Source of the DNA: an uncultured Erysipelotrichaceae bacterium
GTDB taxonomy: Bacteria > Bacillota_I > Bacilli_A > Erysipelotrichales > Erysipelotrichaceae
Reading direction: 5' to 3'
Assembly (NCBI GenBank): GCA_937957895.1
Contig: CALFEZ010000266.1
Span: 1 to 9,166 of the forward strand
DNA length: 9,166 nucleotides
In this document: one piece after another, positions 1 to 7,415 of the stretch
Layout of the letters: every line of letters begins with the position of its first letter
Position numbering within the stretch: position 1 is the first letter of the stretch
Program-made: the position numbers and the translations under genes
The notes under the pieces: generated by a model
Databases searched by the model: none
What the model was told of the DNA's origin: nothing
Seen by the model: only the letters and a program-made list of their open reading frames with translations

Positions 1-1312
1 GATAATTGGAGACATGTTCGATCTCATCTTTTAAGGCAACGATATTGGATTCGCTTGAAATGCTCATTCTAAAGAACTTCGATAAAGCGATGAACGCTTT
101 TTCAACATCGGCATTTCGATTGTTTTCACTTAACCAGACGATCGAATCAAGTGTGTTATATAAAAAATGAGGATTGATCTGGTTTTGCAGTGCTTTGAAG
201 TGGGTTTTGCGTTTTTCGTTTTGTTCATTCAATACTTTTTGCATCAGTTCTTTGATACGATCACTCATGTTGTTGAATGCCTCCGACAATACCACCACTT
301 CCTTTTGACCTTCTACATGGACATGACTGTCAAAATCACCGCTTTCGATCTTTTGAATGTATTTTTTTAGTTTGTTCATGGGATCGTTGATGCGTCGCGA
401 GATGATGGCTGAGGCAATAGCCAATACGATGAGAGTTCCAAAGAATATCATGCTCATGCGAATGAAGGTTTGTGACTTGGCTTGTGCGATGTCATTGACA
501 TTGATGAAGGTGGCGATCTTCCATCGTGTGTCTTTGATCGTATTGACATTGACATACATGCTTTGACCATCGATTTTTTGCAGATCTCCACCAAGGATGA
601 TGGATTTTGCGATCTGAGCACTGATGCAGGATTCACTGAAGCAAGCTGGCAGCGAGGAATAAACGATGTCACTAGCAGGATCCATGATGATGATATGACC
701 GTTTTCTCCCAGATTGGTCTTGGTTGCCAAAGAGCGAAACTCACTTGTATCGATATCGATCATCAGTACGCCTGAAGCATTCTGACCTTTGTCGATGTAC
801 TCCACGCTTTTTGAGATCGTAAATACATCTTTAACACCACCGATGATGAGATCTTCCGTGTGAGGTTTGCTGAAATGATGGATGTCCTTGAAGGTATTGG
901 CTTGTTTGAACCAATCATACGAGGAATAGTCGGTTTTAAGCATGTCCTGCTGGCTACTGATGATGGGTTGACCCAGATGAGTGAACAAAGCAATATTGAC
1001 AATGTTTCGTTGGATCGCGGTGGTGGTTTCAAACAGCTCCTGCAATGTATCCAGATCATCGGTCTTTGTTTGATCGATGATATACTTTTGAAGTGAGTTA
1101 GAGAGATCGATCACATTGCTGAGATAGTTTTCATAGTTCAGAATGACTTGTTTGTTGATTTCTTTGGATGTAGTCTCGATCAATGTGTCTGTTCGAATAA
1201 AGATCAAACGATACGTCAAAAAACTCGACAACAGCAAGATCACTCCAACTACTACTGTCGTCAATACGAAGATGGTTTGTCCAATGGTCAGATCATTCAG
1301 TCTTTTGCTCAT
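1..1312 (-). CDS. YesM-type sensor histidine kinase (partial, C-terminal end beyond the window)
   Basis: This is a membrane sensor kinase that should phosphorylate the response regulator encoded just upstream. I translated 437 residues from the reverse strand before the window edge. A membrane helix lies at about residues 11-33, an extracellular sensor region at about 40-280 (Cache-like by length and position, not proven), a second helix at about 283-305 and a HAMP linker at about 305-358. The His_kinase domain follows, with QINPHFLYNTLD at 378-389 and phospho-accepting His382. This motif defines the YesM/LytS-type kinases. The HATPase domain, usually about 150 more residues, lies off the left edge, so the gene is cut by the window and not necessarily broken. 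The start is ATG at 1312, with AAGGA 8 nt upstream, and it overlaps the end of the regulator gene by 20 nt, implying translational coupling. The ligand is unknown. Two extracellular cysteines, Cys224 and Cys229, could form a disulfide. Confidence 0.9.
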   Translation of the reverse strand, partial: MSKRLNDLTIGQTIFVLTTVVVGVILLLSSFLTYRLIFIRTDTLIETTSKEINKQVILNYENYLSNVIDLSNSLQKYIIDQTKTDDLDTLQELFETTTAIQRNIVNIALFTHLGQPIISSQQDMLKTDYSSYDWFKQANTFKDIHHFSKPHTEDLIIGGVKDVFTISKSVEYIDKGQNASGVLMIDIDTSEFRSLATKTNLGENGHIIIMDPASDIVYSSLPACFSESCISAQIAKSIILGGDLQKIDGQSMYVNVNTIKDTRWKIATFINVNDIAQAKSQTFIRMSMIFFGTLIVLAIASAIISRRINDPMNKLKKYIQKIESGDFDSHVHVEGQKEVVVLSEAFNNMSDRIKELMQKVLNEQNEKRKTHFKALQNQINPHFLYNTLDSIVWLSENNRNADVEKAFIALSKFFRMSISSESNIVALKDEIEHVSNY

Positions 1313-2885
1313 TGCGATAATCCTTGGGAGTCATCCCGGTGGTTCGTTTAAAACTGTAACTGAAGTAATAGACATCATTGTATCCGACTTGATTGGCGAT
1401 CTCGTATACTTTGAGATTGCTGTATCGAAGCAACTCTTTTGCTTTATCCATCCTAACTTTCACTAGATAGCGATTGAAAGTAGTATTCTGCAGCTTCTTG
1501 AATAAAGTGCTCACATAAGAAACACTGACACCCAACTTATCACACACCATGTCCATGTTGATCGTGGGATCAAAATAGTTTGCCTTCAAAAAGGCGATCG
1601 CCTCATCCAACACTTCATTGGCTCGCGAGTAGGTAAAACTATGAGCCATCGATCGCAATCTATACACCACATCTTTTAAAAATACGAACATCTCCTGTGT
1701 GCTCTGAAAACTTATGAGTTTCTCAAGCAAATCAAACTCAAACACCTCATGAAGATCGACATGGATGCTGTTGGAAAACTCGATCAAAACATGTGCGATG
1801 TTGACCACATAGTATTGCTTGTTGAGTAAATGATCTTTGTTGGTGATCGTAAACTGCTCATGTTCATCAAAAAGTAGATCCACTTCCTGATCCGTTCCAA
1901 ACTTGATCGTATAACTGATTTCATCGATTTCGTGTTTTGTAAGTTGAAAATCGATCCTTTTTTTGTTTGAAACATCCCGAAAGTAGATCACCGTTCCAAT
2001 ATTGAGATAGCTGCTGTATGCCAATGCCTTTTTTGCCTGAGATACATATTGAGCAAACATCCTGAAATCATCAAAAGTGTCTGACACTCCGATTCTGATC
2101 TTGATGGAAGAAAACTCTTTTTTATTGAGAACCACATCATATAGGATCGTCTCTAAATCAAATGGTATGTCATGTTGCTGATGGATGATGAAAATCAAAC
2201 CATGTCCGCTGTTGATGGGATATACCTTATGTGGATCAGTGAACTTTTTTCGAAGGATGTTGATCAGAAAGATTCGTAACTGCTCGATTGCCAGAAAGTC
2301 TGCTTTGTCATCGATCTCTATCATGCCGACCGTGAACTTTCCATGCAATAGATCGATGTTGAAAATCATGAAGCGATTGAGATCATAGCGAGTGATCGAC
2401 GACAAATGCAACAACGAGTTGAACTGGTTTTCGATCAGTGCCGGCATGTTTTCTTTATACAGGCGATCCAGACGATCTTGATTGAACAAGGTCAATCTTT
2501 CCTCATCCAAACGTGCTCTGAGTTTATCCAAAAACTGGATGACCTCTTTTTCGGTCACCGGTTTGGAAAGATAACTGATCACATCCAGATCGATGGCTTC
2601 TTTTGCATAAGAAAACTCATCGTATCCGGAAATGAAGGCAATCTTGGTTTTAGGGTAGTTCTTGCGTATGATCCTAGATAGCTCGATGCCATCGATAAAC
2701 GGCATTCGAATGTCAGTGATCACTACATCCGGTTTAAGACGCTCGATCAAATCGATGGCATCATAGCCATTGGCAGCATCGCCAACGACGATAAATCCGT
2801 GATCTTTGGGTATCTTGGATATGATGCGCTTTTTTACTTCTTCTTCATCATCGACCAACACGATCGAATACTGTTTCTCTGCCAT
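1293..2885 (-). CDS. YesN-like response regulator with AraC-type DNA-binding domain
   Basis: A 530-residue cytoplasmic transcription factor. Residues 5-120 form a receiver domain: the acidic pair Asp12-Asp13, phospho-acceptor Asp58 in VVITDIRMP, Ser86 in FISGYDE and Lys108 in LSKPV are all present, so it should be phosphorylatable. Residues of about 130-410 form the long, poorly conserved middle region usual for this subfamily. Residues of about 420-526 are an AraC/XylS double helix-turn-helix, including LGVSVSYVSTLFKK and the family-typical IANQVGYNDVYYFSYSFKRTTGMTP. The length is normal for the family. The start is ATG at 2885, with a modest AGCAGG upstream. The partner kinase follows with a 20-nt overlap, so the order is regulator first, kinase second. 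Relatives usually control sugar uptake or polysaccharide use genes. The targets here cannot be identified; they may lie beyond the left edge. Confidence 0.93.
   Translation of the reverse strand: MAEKQYSIVLVDDEEEVKKRIISKIPKDHGFIVVGDAANGYDAIDLIERLKPDVVITDIRMPFIDGIELSRIIRKNYPKTKIAFISGYDEFSYAKEAIDLDVISYLSKPVTEKEVIQFLDKLRARLDEERLTLFNQDRLDRLYKENMPALIENQFNSLLHLSSITRYDLNRFMIFNIDLLHGKFTVGMIEIDDKADFLAIEQLRIFLINILRKKFTDPHKVYPINSGHGLIFIIHQQHDIPFDLETILYDVVLNKKEFSSIKIRIGVSDTFDDFRMFAQYVSQAKKALAYSSYLNIGTVIYFRDVSNKKRIDFQLTKHEIDEISYTIKFGTDQEVDLLFDEHEQFTITNKDHLLNKQYYVVNIAHVLIEFSNSIHVDLHEVFEFDLLEKLISFQSTQEMFVFLKDVVYRLRSMAHSFTYSRANEVLDEAIAFLKANYFDPTINMDMVCDKLGVSVSYVSTLFKKLQNTTFNRYLVKVRMDKAKELLRYSNLKVYEIANQVGYNDVYYFSYSFKRTTGMTPKDYRNEQKTE
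1321..1325 (-). promoter_or_regulatory. Ribosome binding site of the sensor kinase, inside the regulator gene
   Basis: On the reverse strand AAGGA lies 8 nt before the ATG at 1312. It sits within the last codons of the response regulator gene, so ribosomes finishing that gene are already next to the kinase start. Confidence 0.6.
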
Positions 2886-2904
2886 GATACCTGCTTTCGA
2901 TATG

Positions 2905-2921
2905 GATGGTCATCGACCATC
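2905..2921. repeat. Inverted repeat in the leader of the response regulator gene
   Basis: GATGGTC and GACCATC form a perfect 7-bp inverted repeat separated by ATC. It lies 20 nt upstream of the regulator start codon, in the divergent intergenic region. It could be a protein-binding site or a short RNA hairpin in the regulator's leader. No U-tract follows on either strand, so it is not a terminator. Confidence 0.45.
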
Positions 2922-2934
2922 TTTCCTATTTAAG

Positions 2935-2964
2935 AGTATCAAATCAAACACCGTTTGTCATCAA
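2935..2964 (-). promoter_or_regulatory. Candidate promoter for the response regulator/kinase pair
   Basis: On the reverse strand TTGATG (2964-2959), an 18-nt spacer and GATACT (2940-2935) resemble a sigma-A promoter, with a mediocre -10. It would start transcription upstream of the inverted repeat at 2905-2921 and about 40 nt before the start codon. Other nearby matches are of similar quality, so the exact position is uncertain. Confidence 0.3.
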
Positions 2965-2988
2965 CTTCCGTTGCTTCAAGCACCTCTG

Positions 2989-3017
2989 TTGACACGACGA
3001 AACAAATCCCCTACATT
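2989..3017 (+). promoter_or_regulatory. Sigma-A-type promoter for the membrane protein gene
   Basis: A perfect TTGACA at 2989-2994 and TACATT at 3012-3017 are separated by the ideal 17 nt. Transcription should begin near 3024, giving a leader of only about 15 nt that opens directly on the ribosome binding site. This is the best promoter match noticed in the window. Confidence 0.6.
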
Positions 3018-3025
3018 GAAAAACA

Positions 3026-3033
3026 AAAGGAGG
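3026..3033 (+). promoter_or_regulatory. Strong ribosome binding site that fixes the membrane protein start
   Basis: AAAGGAGG lies 5 nt before the ATG at 3039. It decides against the in-frame TTG at 2957-2955 side (codon 2955-2957), which lacks such a site and lies upstream of the predicted promoter. Confidence 0.75.
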
Positions 3034-3038
3034 ACATC

Positions 3039-3707
3039 ATGACAAAAACCAAAGAACTTCTTGAGGAACTACGTTCTGTCTTTAAAGGCAAAGGCTTGGA
3101 TGCCTTGTTGCCACCGATCGTGTTTGCCATTACCAACACATATCTTGATCTGACCGCCTCAAGTGTGCTAGCCATCATGGTTGCTCTGGTGTTTGGGATC
3201 TTTCGGATCATCAAAAAACAAGTGTGGTACTACGCACTGGGTGGGCTATTGGGTGTGTTGATCGCATCCGGATTCGCCCTGTATGCAGACAATGCCACCA
3301 ACTATTTTCTGCCGGGGATCATCGGCAGCGTAGGGTTAACCATCGGAACGCTGTTGACACTGATCATCGGACGACCATTGGCGATCTATGCCAGTCATTT
3401 GACACGAGGATGGCCATTGGATTGGTTTTTTCGTCGTGATGTCAAACCTGCCTATTATGAAGTGACATGGATGTGGTTTTTCTTCTTTTTGGCACGAACA
3501 TTGTTGCAGATCCAACTGTTTTATCAAAGTGATGTCACTCGCTTTGCCTGGATCAACACATTACTGGGGATGCCGGTGACGATCATCATCCTGATCATCA
3601 GTTATGTGTATGGGATCTGGCGTTTGAAAACATTGAAAGGTCCGGGAGTGGATGAGTATCGCAATCATGCTCAACCACCCTTCAAAGGTCAAACCAGAGG
3701 ATTTTAA
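3039..3707 (+). CDS. DUF3159-like integral membrane protein, function unknown
   Basis: A 222-residue, very hydrophobic protein with about six membrane helices at roughly 22-36, 38-57, 66-83, 90-110, 142-162 and 171-194. Ends are hydrophilic, and a basic loop (RGWPLDWFFRRD) lies at 123-134. The layout and signatures, namely LLPPIVF near the start, FRIIKKQ at the end of helix 2, LYADNATNYFLPGI after helix 3 and GRPL after helix 4, match my memory of DUF3159. That family is known mainly from Actinobacteria and has no established function. The assignment rests on pattern memory and was not searched. The gene has its own promoter and strong ribosome binding site, is transcribed away from the response regulator, and ends in a shared hairpin with nnr. 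It appears monocistronic. No catalytic motif was seen, and it could instead be a transporter-like protein. Confidence 0.75.
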   Translation: MTKTKELLEELRSVFKGKGLDALLPPIVFAITNTYLDLTASSVLAIMVALVFGIFRIIKKQVWYYALGGLLGVLIASGFALYADNATNYFLPGIIGSVGLTIGTLLTLIIGRPLAIYASHLTRGWPLDWFFRRDVKPAYYEVTWMWFFFFLARTLLQIQLFYQSDVTRFAWINTLLGMPVTIIILIISYVYGIWRLKTLKGPGVDEYRNHAQPPFKGQTRGF

Positions 3708-3732
3708 AAGACATCATGATGATGTCTTTTTT
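3706..3732. terminator. Bidirectional hairpin terminator shared by two convergent genes
   Basis: A perfect 10-bp stem, AAAAGACATC (3706-3715) with GATGTCTTTT (3721-3730), encloses a 5-nt loop. Six T residues follow on the plus strand (3727-3732). The A-rich 5' arm gives a U-tract on the reverse strand too. The plus-strand TAA (3705-3707) overlaps the base of the stem, and the reverse-strand TGA of nnr (3716-3714) sits at the loop. Confidence 0.85.
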
Positions 3733-5225
3733 ATTATCTCACTTAATTGTTCGATCACATCGGAAGCGATCATTGAATGTTCACCGTATTTGTTTTTCGC
3801 TCGATCTCCCGCAGCTCCAAACAGCATGATAGCCGAGATCGTTGCCAAAGTGGCATCGGAATGCTTTGTGAGCATGGCAGCGATGATGCCGGAAAGCACA
3901 TCTCCGGTTCCCGCGGTAGCCAAACCAGGATTCCCTGATTGGATCATCACAGTCTGCTGATGATCGGCTATGATCGTGCACGGTCCTTTTAAGACAACGA
4001 TCGAGTTGGTTTTTTCAGCAAGTTTCTCTATGTGTCTGACTGGGTCTTTTATCAACTCCTCCATGGAAATCGAAAGCAGATCACTCAGTTCTTTCATGTG
4101 AGGGGTCAAAACGATCGGTTTGTTTGCTTTGATGGTATCGATCATAAAGGAAAGATGATACAATCCATCGGCATCGATCACCAAAGGCACCTTACAGCTC
4201 AGCAGCATCGGCAACACATAATCTGGTTGTGTTGCTTTGGATACTCCCATGCCATAGGCTATGGCTGATTTCTTTTCAATGATCGATCGCAGACTGTCTG
4301 CATCATGATATGTGGGGGTCATGATTTCCAGGGGAATATGGCGCAAATGTGCATGATCGGATACTGTCGTGGCAACACTTACAAGACCCACTCCACAACG
4401 CAAACTGGCATGAGCACTCAATCCGATCGATCCCATCATCGACACAGAACCACCAATGATCAACACATGCCCGTAATGATACTTGTGGGTGTTGTGTTTG
4501 CGAGTGGGATAGCTATCCAACAGGTCATGTTGAAACAACAACATACGCTTTCTTTCTGTTGGTTCATCCACGATCCCGATATCGACAACATGGCATGTTC
4601 CCGATACATCCATCGCATCGAAAAGCACATTGCCATACTTGATTTTTCCAATGATCAACGTATGAGTTGCCAAGATGCTAACTCCCATGATCATGCCGGT
4701 ATCTGCGTGCAGTCCACTGGGGATATCGATGCTGATGACTTTTTTATGAGCGTCGTTGATCGTTTGGATGATCGCCTTTGGCAGATGTTGGACATCCCGG
4801 CTTAGACCGAGGCCAAAAATGGCATCGATGATCACATCCGCCTGATCGATGGCGTTGATAAACTCATCCCATTTGTTTTGATTGATCGGTTGGACCGAAA
4901 TGGATGTCTCTTTGAGTCGTTGAAGTTGCATGGATGATTCCGATGTCATGGTTTCGGGATCATCGATCAAAAAAGCCTTCACATGATAGCCATGCTGATG
5001 CAAGTGTTCCATCACGACCAGACCATCCCCACCATTGTTGCCACAGCCACATACGATCACGATCGTATCAGAGATATCCACCAATCGTTGTTCCATGATC
5101 GTTTCAAACAACCGTTGCCCGGCGATCCGCATCAACTCGTAGCTGGTGATCATAAGCTGACTGATCGTCAGACGATCCAACTCTTTCATCTTTGAAGCAC
5201 TGATCACGTCCTTTTGATTTTCCAT
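3714..5225 (-). CDS. nnr: Bifunctional NAD(P)H-hydrate epimerase / ADP-dependent dehydratase
   Basis: A 503-residue cytoplasmic metabolite-repair enzyme. It restores NADH and NADPH damaged by hydration: the N-terminal half interconverts R and S hydrates, and the C-terminal half dehydrates the S form using ADP. The epimerase (YjeF_N, about 8-220) shows NNGGDG at 63-68, IDAIFGLGLSR at 133-143 with Asp134, and SIDIPSGLHADTG at 165-177. The dehydratase (ribokinase-like fold, about 240-500) shows GHVLIIGGS, LVIDADGL, LTPHMKE, VVLKG and NPGLATAGTGDVLSG, with the likely catalytic Asp at about 442. Length equals the fused enzyme of E. coli; B. subtilis has the two activities as separate proteins. I chose ATG at 5225, 6 nt after AAGGAGG; an in-frame start 18 codons earlier lacks this. 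The gene seems monocistronic, with its own promoter, and ends in the shared terminator. Confidence 0.95.
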   Translation of the reverse strand: MENQKDVISASKMKELDRLTISQLMITSYELMRIAGQRLFETIMEQRLVDISDTIVIVCGCGNNGGDGLVVMEHLHQHGYHVKAFLIDDPETMTSESSMQLQRLKETSISVQPINQNKWDEFINAIDQADVIIDAIFGLGLSRDVQHLPKAIIQTINDAHKKVISIDIPSGLHADTGMIMGVSILATHTLIIGKIKYGNVLFDAMDVSGTCHVVDIGIVDEPTERKRMLLFQHDLLDSYPTRKHNTHKYHYGHVLIIGGSVSMMGSIGLSAHASLRCGVGLVSVATTVSDHAHLRHIPLEIMTPTYHDADSLRSIIEKKSAIAYGMGVSKATQPDYVLPMLLSCKVPLVIDADGLYHLSFMIDTIKANKPIVLTPHMKELSDLLSISMEELIKDPVRHIEKLAEKTNSIVVLKGPCTIIADHQQTVMIQSGNPGLATAGTGDVLSGIIAAMLTKHSDATLATISAIMLFGAAGDRAKNKYGEHSMIASDVIEQLSEIIKKTSS

Positions 5226-5231
5226 GATCGA

Positions 5232-5238
5232 CCTCCTT
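5232..5238 (-). promoter_or_regulatory. Strong ribosome binding site that fixes the nnr start
   Basis: AAGGAGG on the reverse strand lies 6 nt before the ATG at 5225. The farther upstream in-frame ATG codons (5279, 5276, 5270) have no comparable site. Confidence 0.8.
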
Positions 5239-5243
5239 GACAT

Positions 5244-5261
5244 GCCATCTCTTATGATGGC
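5244..5261 (-). other. Short hairpin in the nnr leader
   Basis: GCCATC and GATGGC form a 6-bp stem around a 6-nt loop, 5 nt upstream of the nnr ribosome binding site. It might modulate translation, but a stem this short can easily occur by chance. Confidence 0.25.
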
Positions 5262-5274
5262 TATTTCCATCTTC

Positions 5275-5303
5275 ATCATACTACAACCTTACTTAAACGT
5301 CAC
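5275..5303 (-). promoter_or_regulatory. Candidate promoter for nnr
   Basis: On the reverse strand GTGACG (5303-5298), a 17-nt spacer and TATGAT (5280-5275) resemble a sigma-A promoter. A TTGACG (5309-5304) overlaps the region but would give a spacer of 23 nt to the same -10. The position just after the upstream operon's terminator suits an independent nnr transcript. Confidence 0.4.
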
Positions 5304-5318
5304 CGTCAAGCCCAAGAC

Positions 5319-5340
5319 AAAAAAAGCCACCAAAGTGGCT
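5319..5340 (-). terminator. Rho-independent terminator of the sugar operon
   Basis: On the reverse strand AGCCAC and GTGGCT pair in a 6-bp stem around TTTG, followed directly by a run of T residues (5325-5319). The TAG stop of the PRD regulator (5341-5339) overlaps the base of the stem. It closes the operon that enters from the right edge. Confidence 0.85.
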
Positions 5341-7402
5341 AAAATCCTGAGGTTTCGAATTCTTCGTTGATGTAGGACTCCAAGATCTGATAAGCCTGTT
5401 CCGGCTTTTTGGCATGGATGAATCGCTCATAATTGGTCTGGACATTGAAAAATGCCATGATCTCACGCAAGATGCGCAAGTGGGTCTCATGATCGATCGG
5501 CGCCAGCACCAGGATGACATTGGCAATGAGATCTTCTGAAAATGCTACTCCTTTGGAGAAGATTCCCATGGATAATCCCAATCCACTGACACCATCTTCC
5601 GGACGCGAGTGGGCAATGGCCAGTCCCGGTTCCAAATAAATATAAGGACCATTTTTGATAATGTTGTTGAGCATCTGTTCGATGTATCCTTCGGTGATTT
5701 TGTTGGTTTCCAATAGTGGCATGGCACTCAGACGGATCGATTGACGCCAATCGACATCGTCTTTGAAAACCTGGATGTCCTGGATCCCACACACATCGAT
5801 GATCGATGGGTTTTTATGCAAAGGGATAAAATCAGATCGCTTGAGCTGGGACTTGAAGAATGTTGCCAGTTCGTTGCGAAGTTGTTTGTAATTGGATGGT
5901 GCGACATATTTGGAGATCAGGGCGATGACCCCTTCGATGAAATCCTGATTGAAACCGATGTTGACGTGTTTGGAAAGTGTAACCAGCAAGTTGGCTTTGT
6001 CTTCTTCACTTAAGATCGGATTAACTTTGATAAAAGGCGATTTGACTCTGACATCGACCGTGGTGATCACCAAATCAACGTTGTTCTCGATCGAAGCAAG
6101 ATCTTCCGGAGAGGACACCGGGAAAAACACCAAATCATTCGAAAGAGATTCCACTTCCTTTTGAAGCATCTTGAGAGTCGCTTGGCTATCAGGACAGTAT
6201 AATGCCACATTGATCTTGACTTTGTGGTGTTTGCCGGCTTTCATGTGTCCCCCAAAATGAAGGGTAAGATAGGCTGCTTCATTGTCTGAGATCGGGACCC
6301 CGATGCTTTTGGAAACATATTGCATGACATCTTTGGTGATCTCAAAAAGTTCCGGGTAGTTGGCTTTGATCTGATTGACAAGTGGATTGCCGATTTGGAC
6401 TCCATAACGATAGCGATAGATCGACATTTTCAAGTGCACGAAAATGGCTCGTTCGATCTCTTGCCGTTCACTAAACTCGATGCAGGCAATGCGTTCAAAC
6501 TCCGTGATCAGATTTCGAGTCAACTCAAACAGTTCCTGATCCATTTTGGAGGAGATCTTCAAGTTTGGAGTCACTTGGATCCGACTGCCCAACAAGTGGA
6601 TCGCGATATAGATGATCTCATTAAGGTCAAAATGATCAAATTCCATCCTGGCAAAGAAATACTCTCTGGTATCAATGACACTCTGCACTTCGATGTCTTT
6701 GAAAGAAGCGTCCGACAACTTATCATCGGTCAAGGAAAGCAACACTGCCAATGAAGTCAATGTCCCATCGACATATCGGGTCTCCAATCGAGTCTCGATC
6801 CGTTGGAGTCGCTGATGATAATCCGCTACCACATTTCTATCAATGAAGTTGAGGACTTGACGCTGGTACAAAGAAATGATTTTGTTGAAGTGAAACAAAA
6901 AGACAGCACGCTTTTTGATCGTGTTTCCACGCACGCGATATCCATTGCGTTTTTCAGCAACCAGTTTCAAATCGAAGTTGTTCATTTCGGTCTTGACGAC
7001 ATTCATATCGGCAATGATGGTGTTTCTGCTGACAAGACAAATCCCCATCAGTTCATCCACGTTGATTGCATCTTTGGATGAGAGCAGTTTGCAGATGATG
7101 ATGCTGATGCGCTCCAATGGCAAAAACTGAAAATAAGGCTTTGGGATATTTTCAGTCGATAAACCATGGATGATGTCTTTTTGTTCTTCTGTCAGATACA
7201 GTCCCTTGCTTCGTTCGATCTGGATCTCATTGATGTTGACCGTGATCAACCAATCATTGATCTTGCATAAATCATAGTAAATGCTTCTTCTTGACACATT
7301 CAATAACCGTGACAGTTGATTGACGGTAATGTAGTCATGGGAGTTTAACAATGCGTTCAAGATCGATTGGCTTCTTGAGTCCAGCGGGAAATGTTGGGTC
7401 AT
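5339..7402 (-). CDS. PRD-containing transcriptional regulator with EIIB-like and EIIA domains (MtlR/LicR type)
   Basis: A 687-residue DNA-binding regulator whose activity should be set by PTS phosphorylation. Domains in order: helix-turn-helix at about 8-50 (ITVNQLSRLLNVSRRSIYYDL), a second winged-helix/Mga-like region at about 95-160, PRD1 at about 170-280 with His269 (IAIHLLGSR), PRD2 at about 290-390 with His323 (FVHLKMSIYR) and His382 (LTLHFGGH), an EIIB-like domain at about 394-480 with Cys403, and a fructose/ascorbate-type EIIA domain at about 540-680 with His598 in LAIAHSRPEDG. The expected first His of PRD1 appears absent near SLAVLLSL (217-224). The start is ATG at 7402 behind GAGGTGA; an in-frame ATG 10 codons upstream would overlap the previous gene and lacks such a site. 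It is the last gene of the operon, 13 nt after the phosphatase, so it probably regulates that operon. No PTS transporter genes are visible. Confidence 0.93.
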   Translation of the reverse strand: MTQHFPLDSRSQSILNALLNSHDYITVNQLSRLLNVSRRSIYYDLCKINDWLITVNINEIQIERSKGLYLTEEQKDIIHGLSTENIPKPYFQFLPLERISIIICKLLSSKDAINVDELMGICLVSRNTIIADMNVVKTEMNNFDLKLVAEKRNGYRVRGNTIKKRAVFLFHFNKIISLYQRQVLNFIDRNVVADYHQRLQRIETRLETRYVDGTLTSLAVLLSLTDDKLSDASFKDIEVQSVIDTREYFFARMEFDHFDLNEIIYIAIHLLGSRIQVTPNLKISSKMDQELFELTRNLITEFERIACIEFSERQEIERAIFVHLKMSIYRYRYGVQIGNPLVNQIKANYPELFEITKDVMQYVSKSIGVPISDNEAAYLTLHFGGHMKAGKHHKVKINVALYCPDSQATLKMLQKEVESLSNDLVFFPVSSPEDLASIENNVDLVITTVDVRVKSPFIKVNPILSEEDKANLLVTLSKHVNIGFNQDFIEGVIALISKYVAPSNYKQLRNELATFFKSQLKRSDFIPLHKNPSIIDVCGIQDIQVFKDDVDWRQSIRLSAMPLLETNKITEGYIEQMLNNIIKNGPYIYLEPGLAIAHSRPEDGVSGLGLSMGIFSKGVAFSEDLIANVILVLAPIDHETHLRILREIMAFFNVQTNYERFIHAKKPEQAYQILESYINEEFETSGF

Positions 7403-7406
7403 ACGA

Positions 7407-7413
7407 TCACCTC
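7407..7413 (-). promoter_or_regulatory. Ribosome binding site that fixes the PRD regulator start
   Basis: GAGGTGA on the reverse strand lies 4 nt before the ATG at 7402, inside the 13-nt gap after the phosphatase stop codon. It favours this start over the upstream in-frame ATG at 7432. Confidence 0.65.
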
Positions 7414-7415
7414 GG

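Noticed and set aside
1..1312. Sensor kinase as a broken or frameshifted gene
   Set aside because: The reverse-strand frame is open without interruption for 437 codons; only the window edge cuts it.
2955..3038. Upstream extension of the membrane protein by 28 residues from a TTG start
   Set aside because: It would span the predicted -35/-10 promoter at 2989-3017, and the AAAGGAGG site points to ATG 3039.
4305..4805. A 166-codon plus-strand open frame inside nnr
   Set aside because: It is antisense to strongly conserved nnr motifs, its translation is rich in His, Met and Gln with no recognisable domain, and it lacks a clear ribosome binding site.
5226..5279. An 18-residue N-terminal extension of Nnr
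   Set aside because: It has no ribosome binding site, it would overlap the candidate -10 region, and AAGGAGG sits just before ATG 5225.
6320..6754. A 144-codon plus-strand open frame inside the PRD regulator gene
   Set aside because: It is opposite PRD-coding sequence whose protein motifs explain the composition; no promoter or ribosome binding site was seen.
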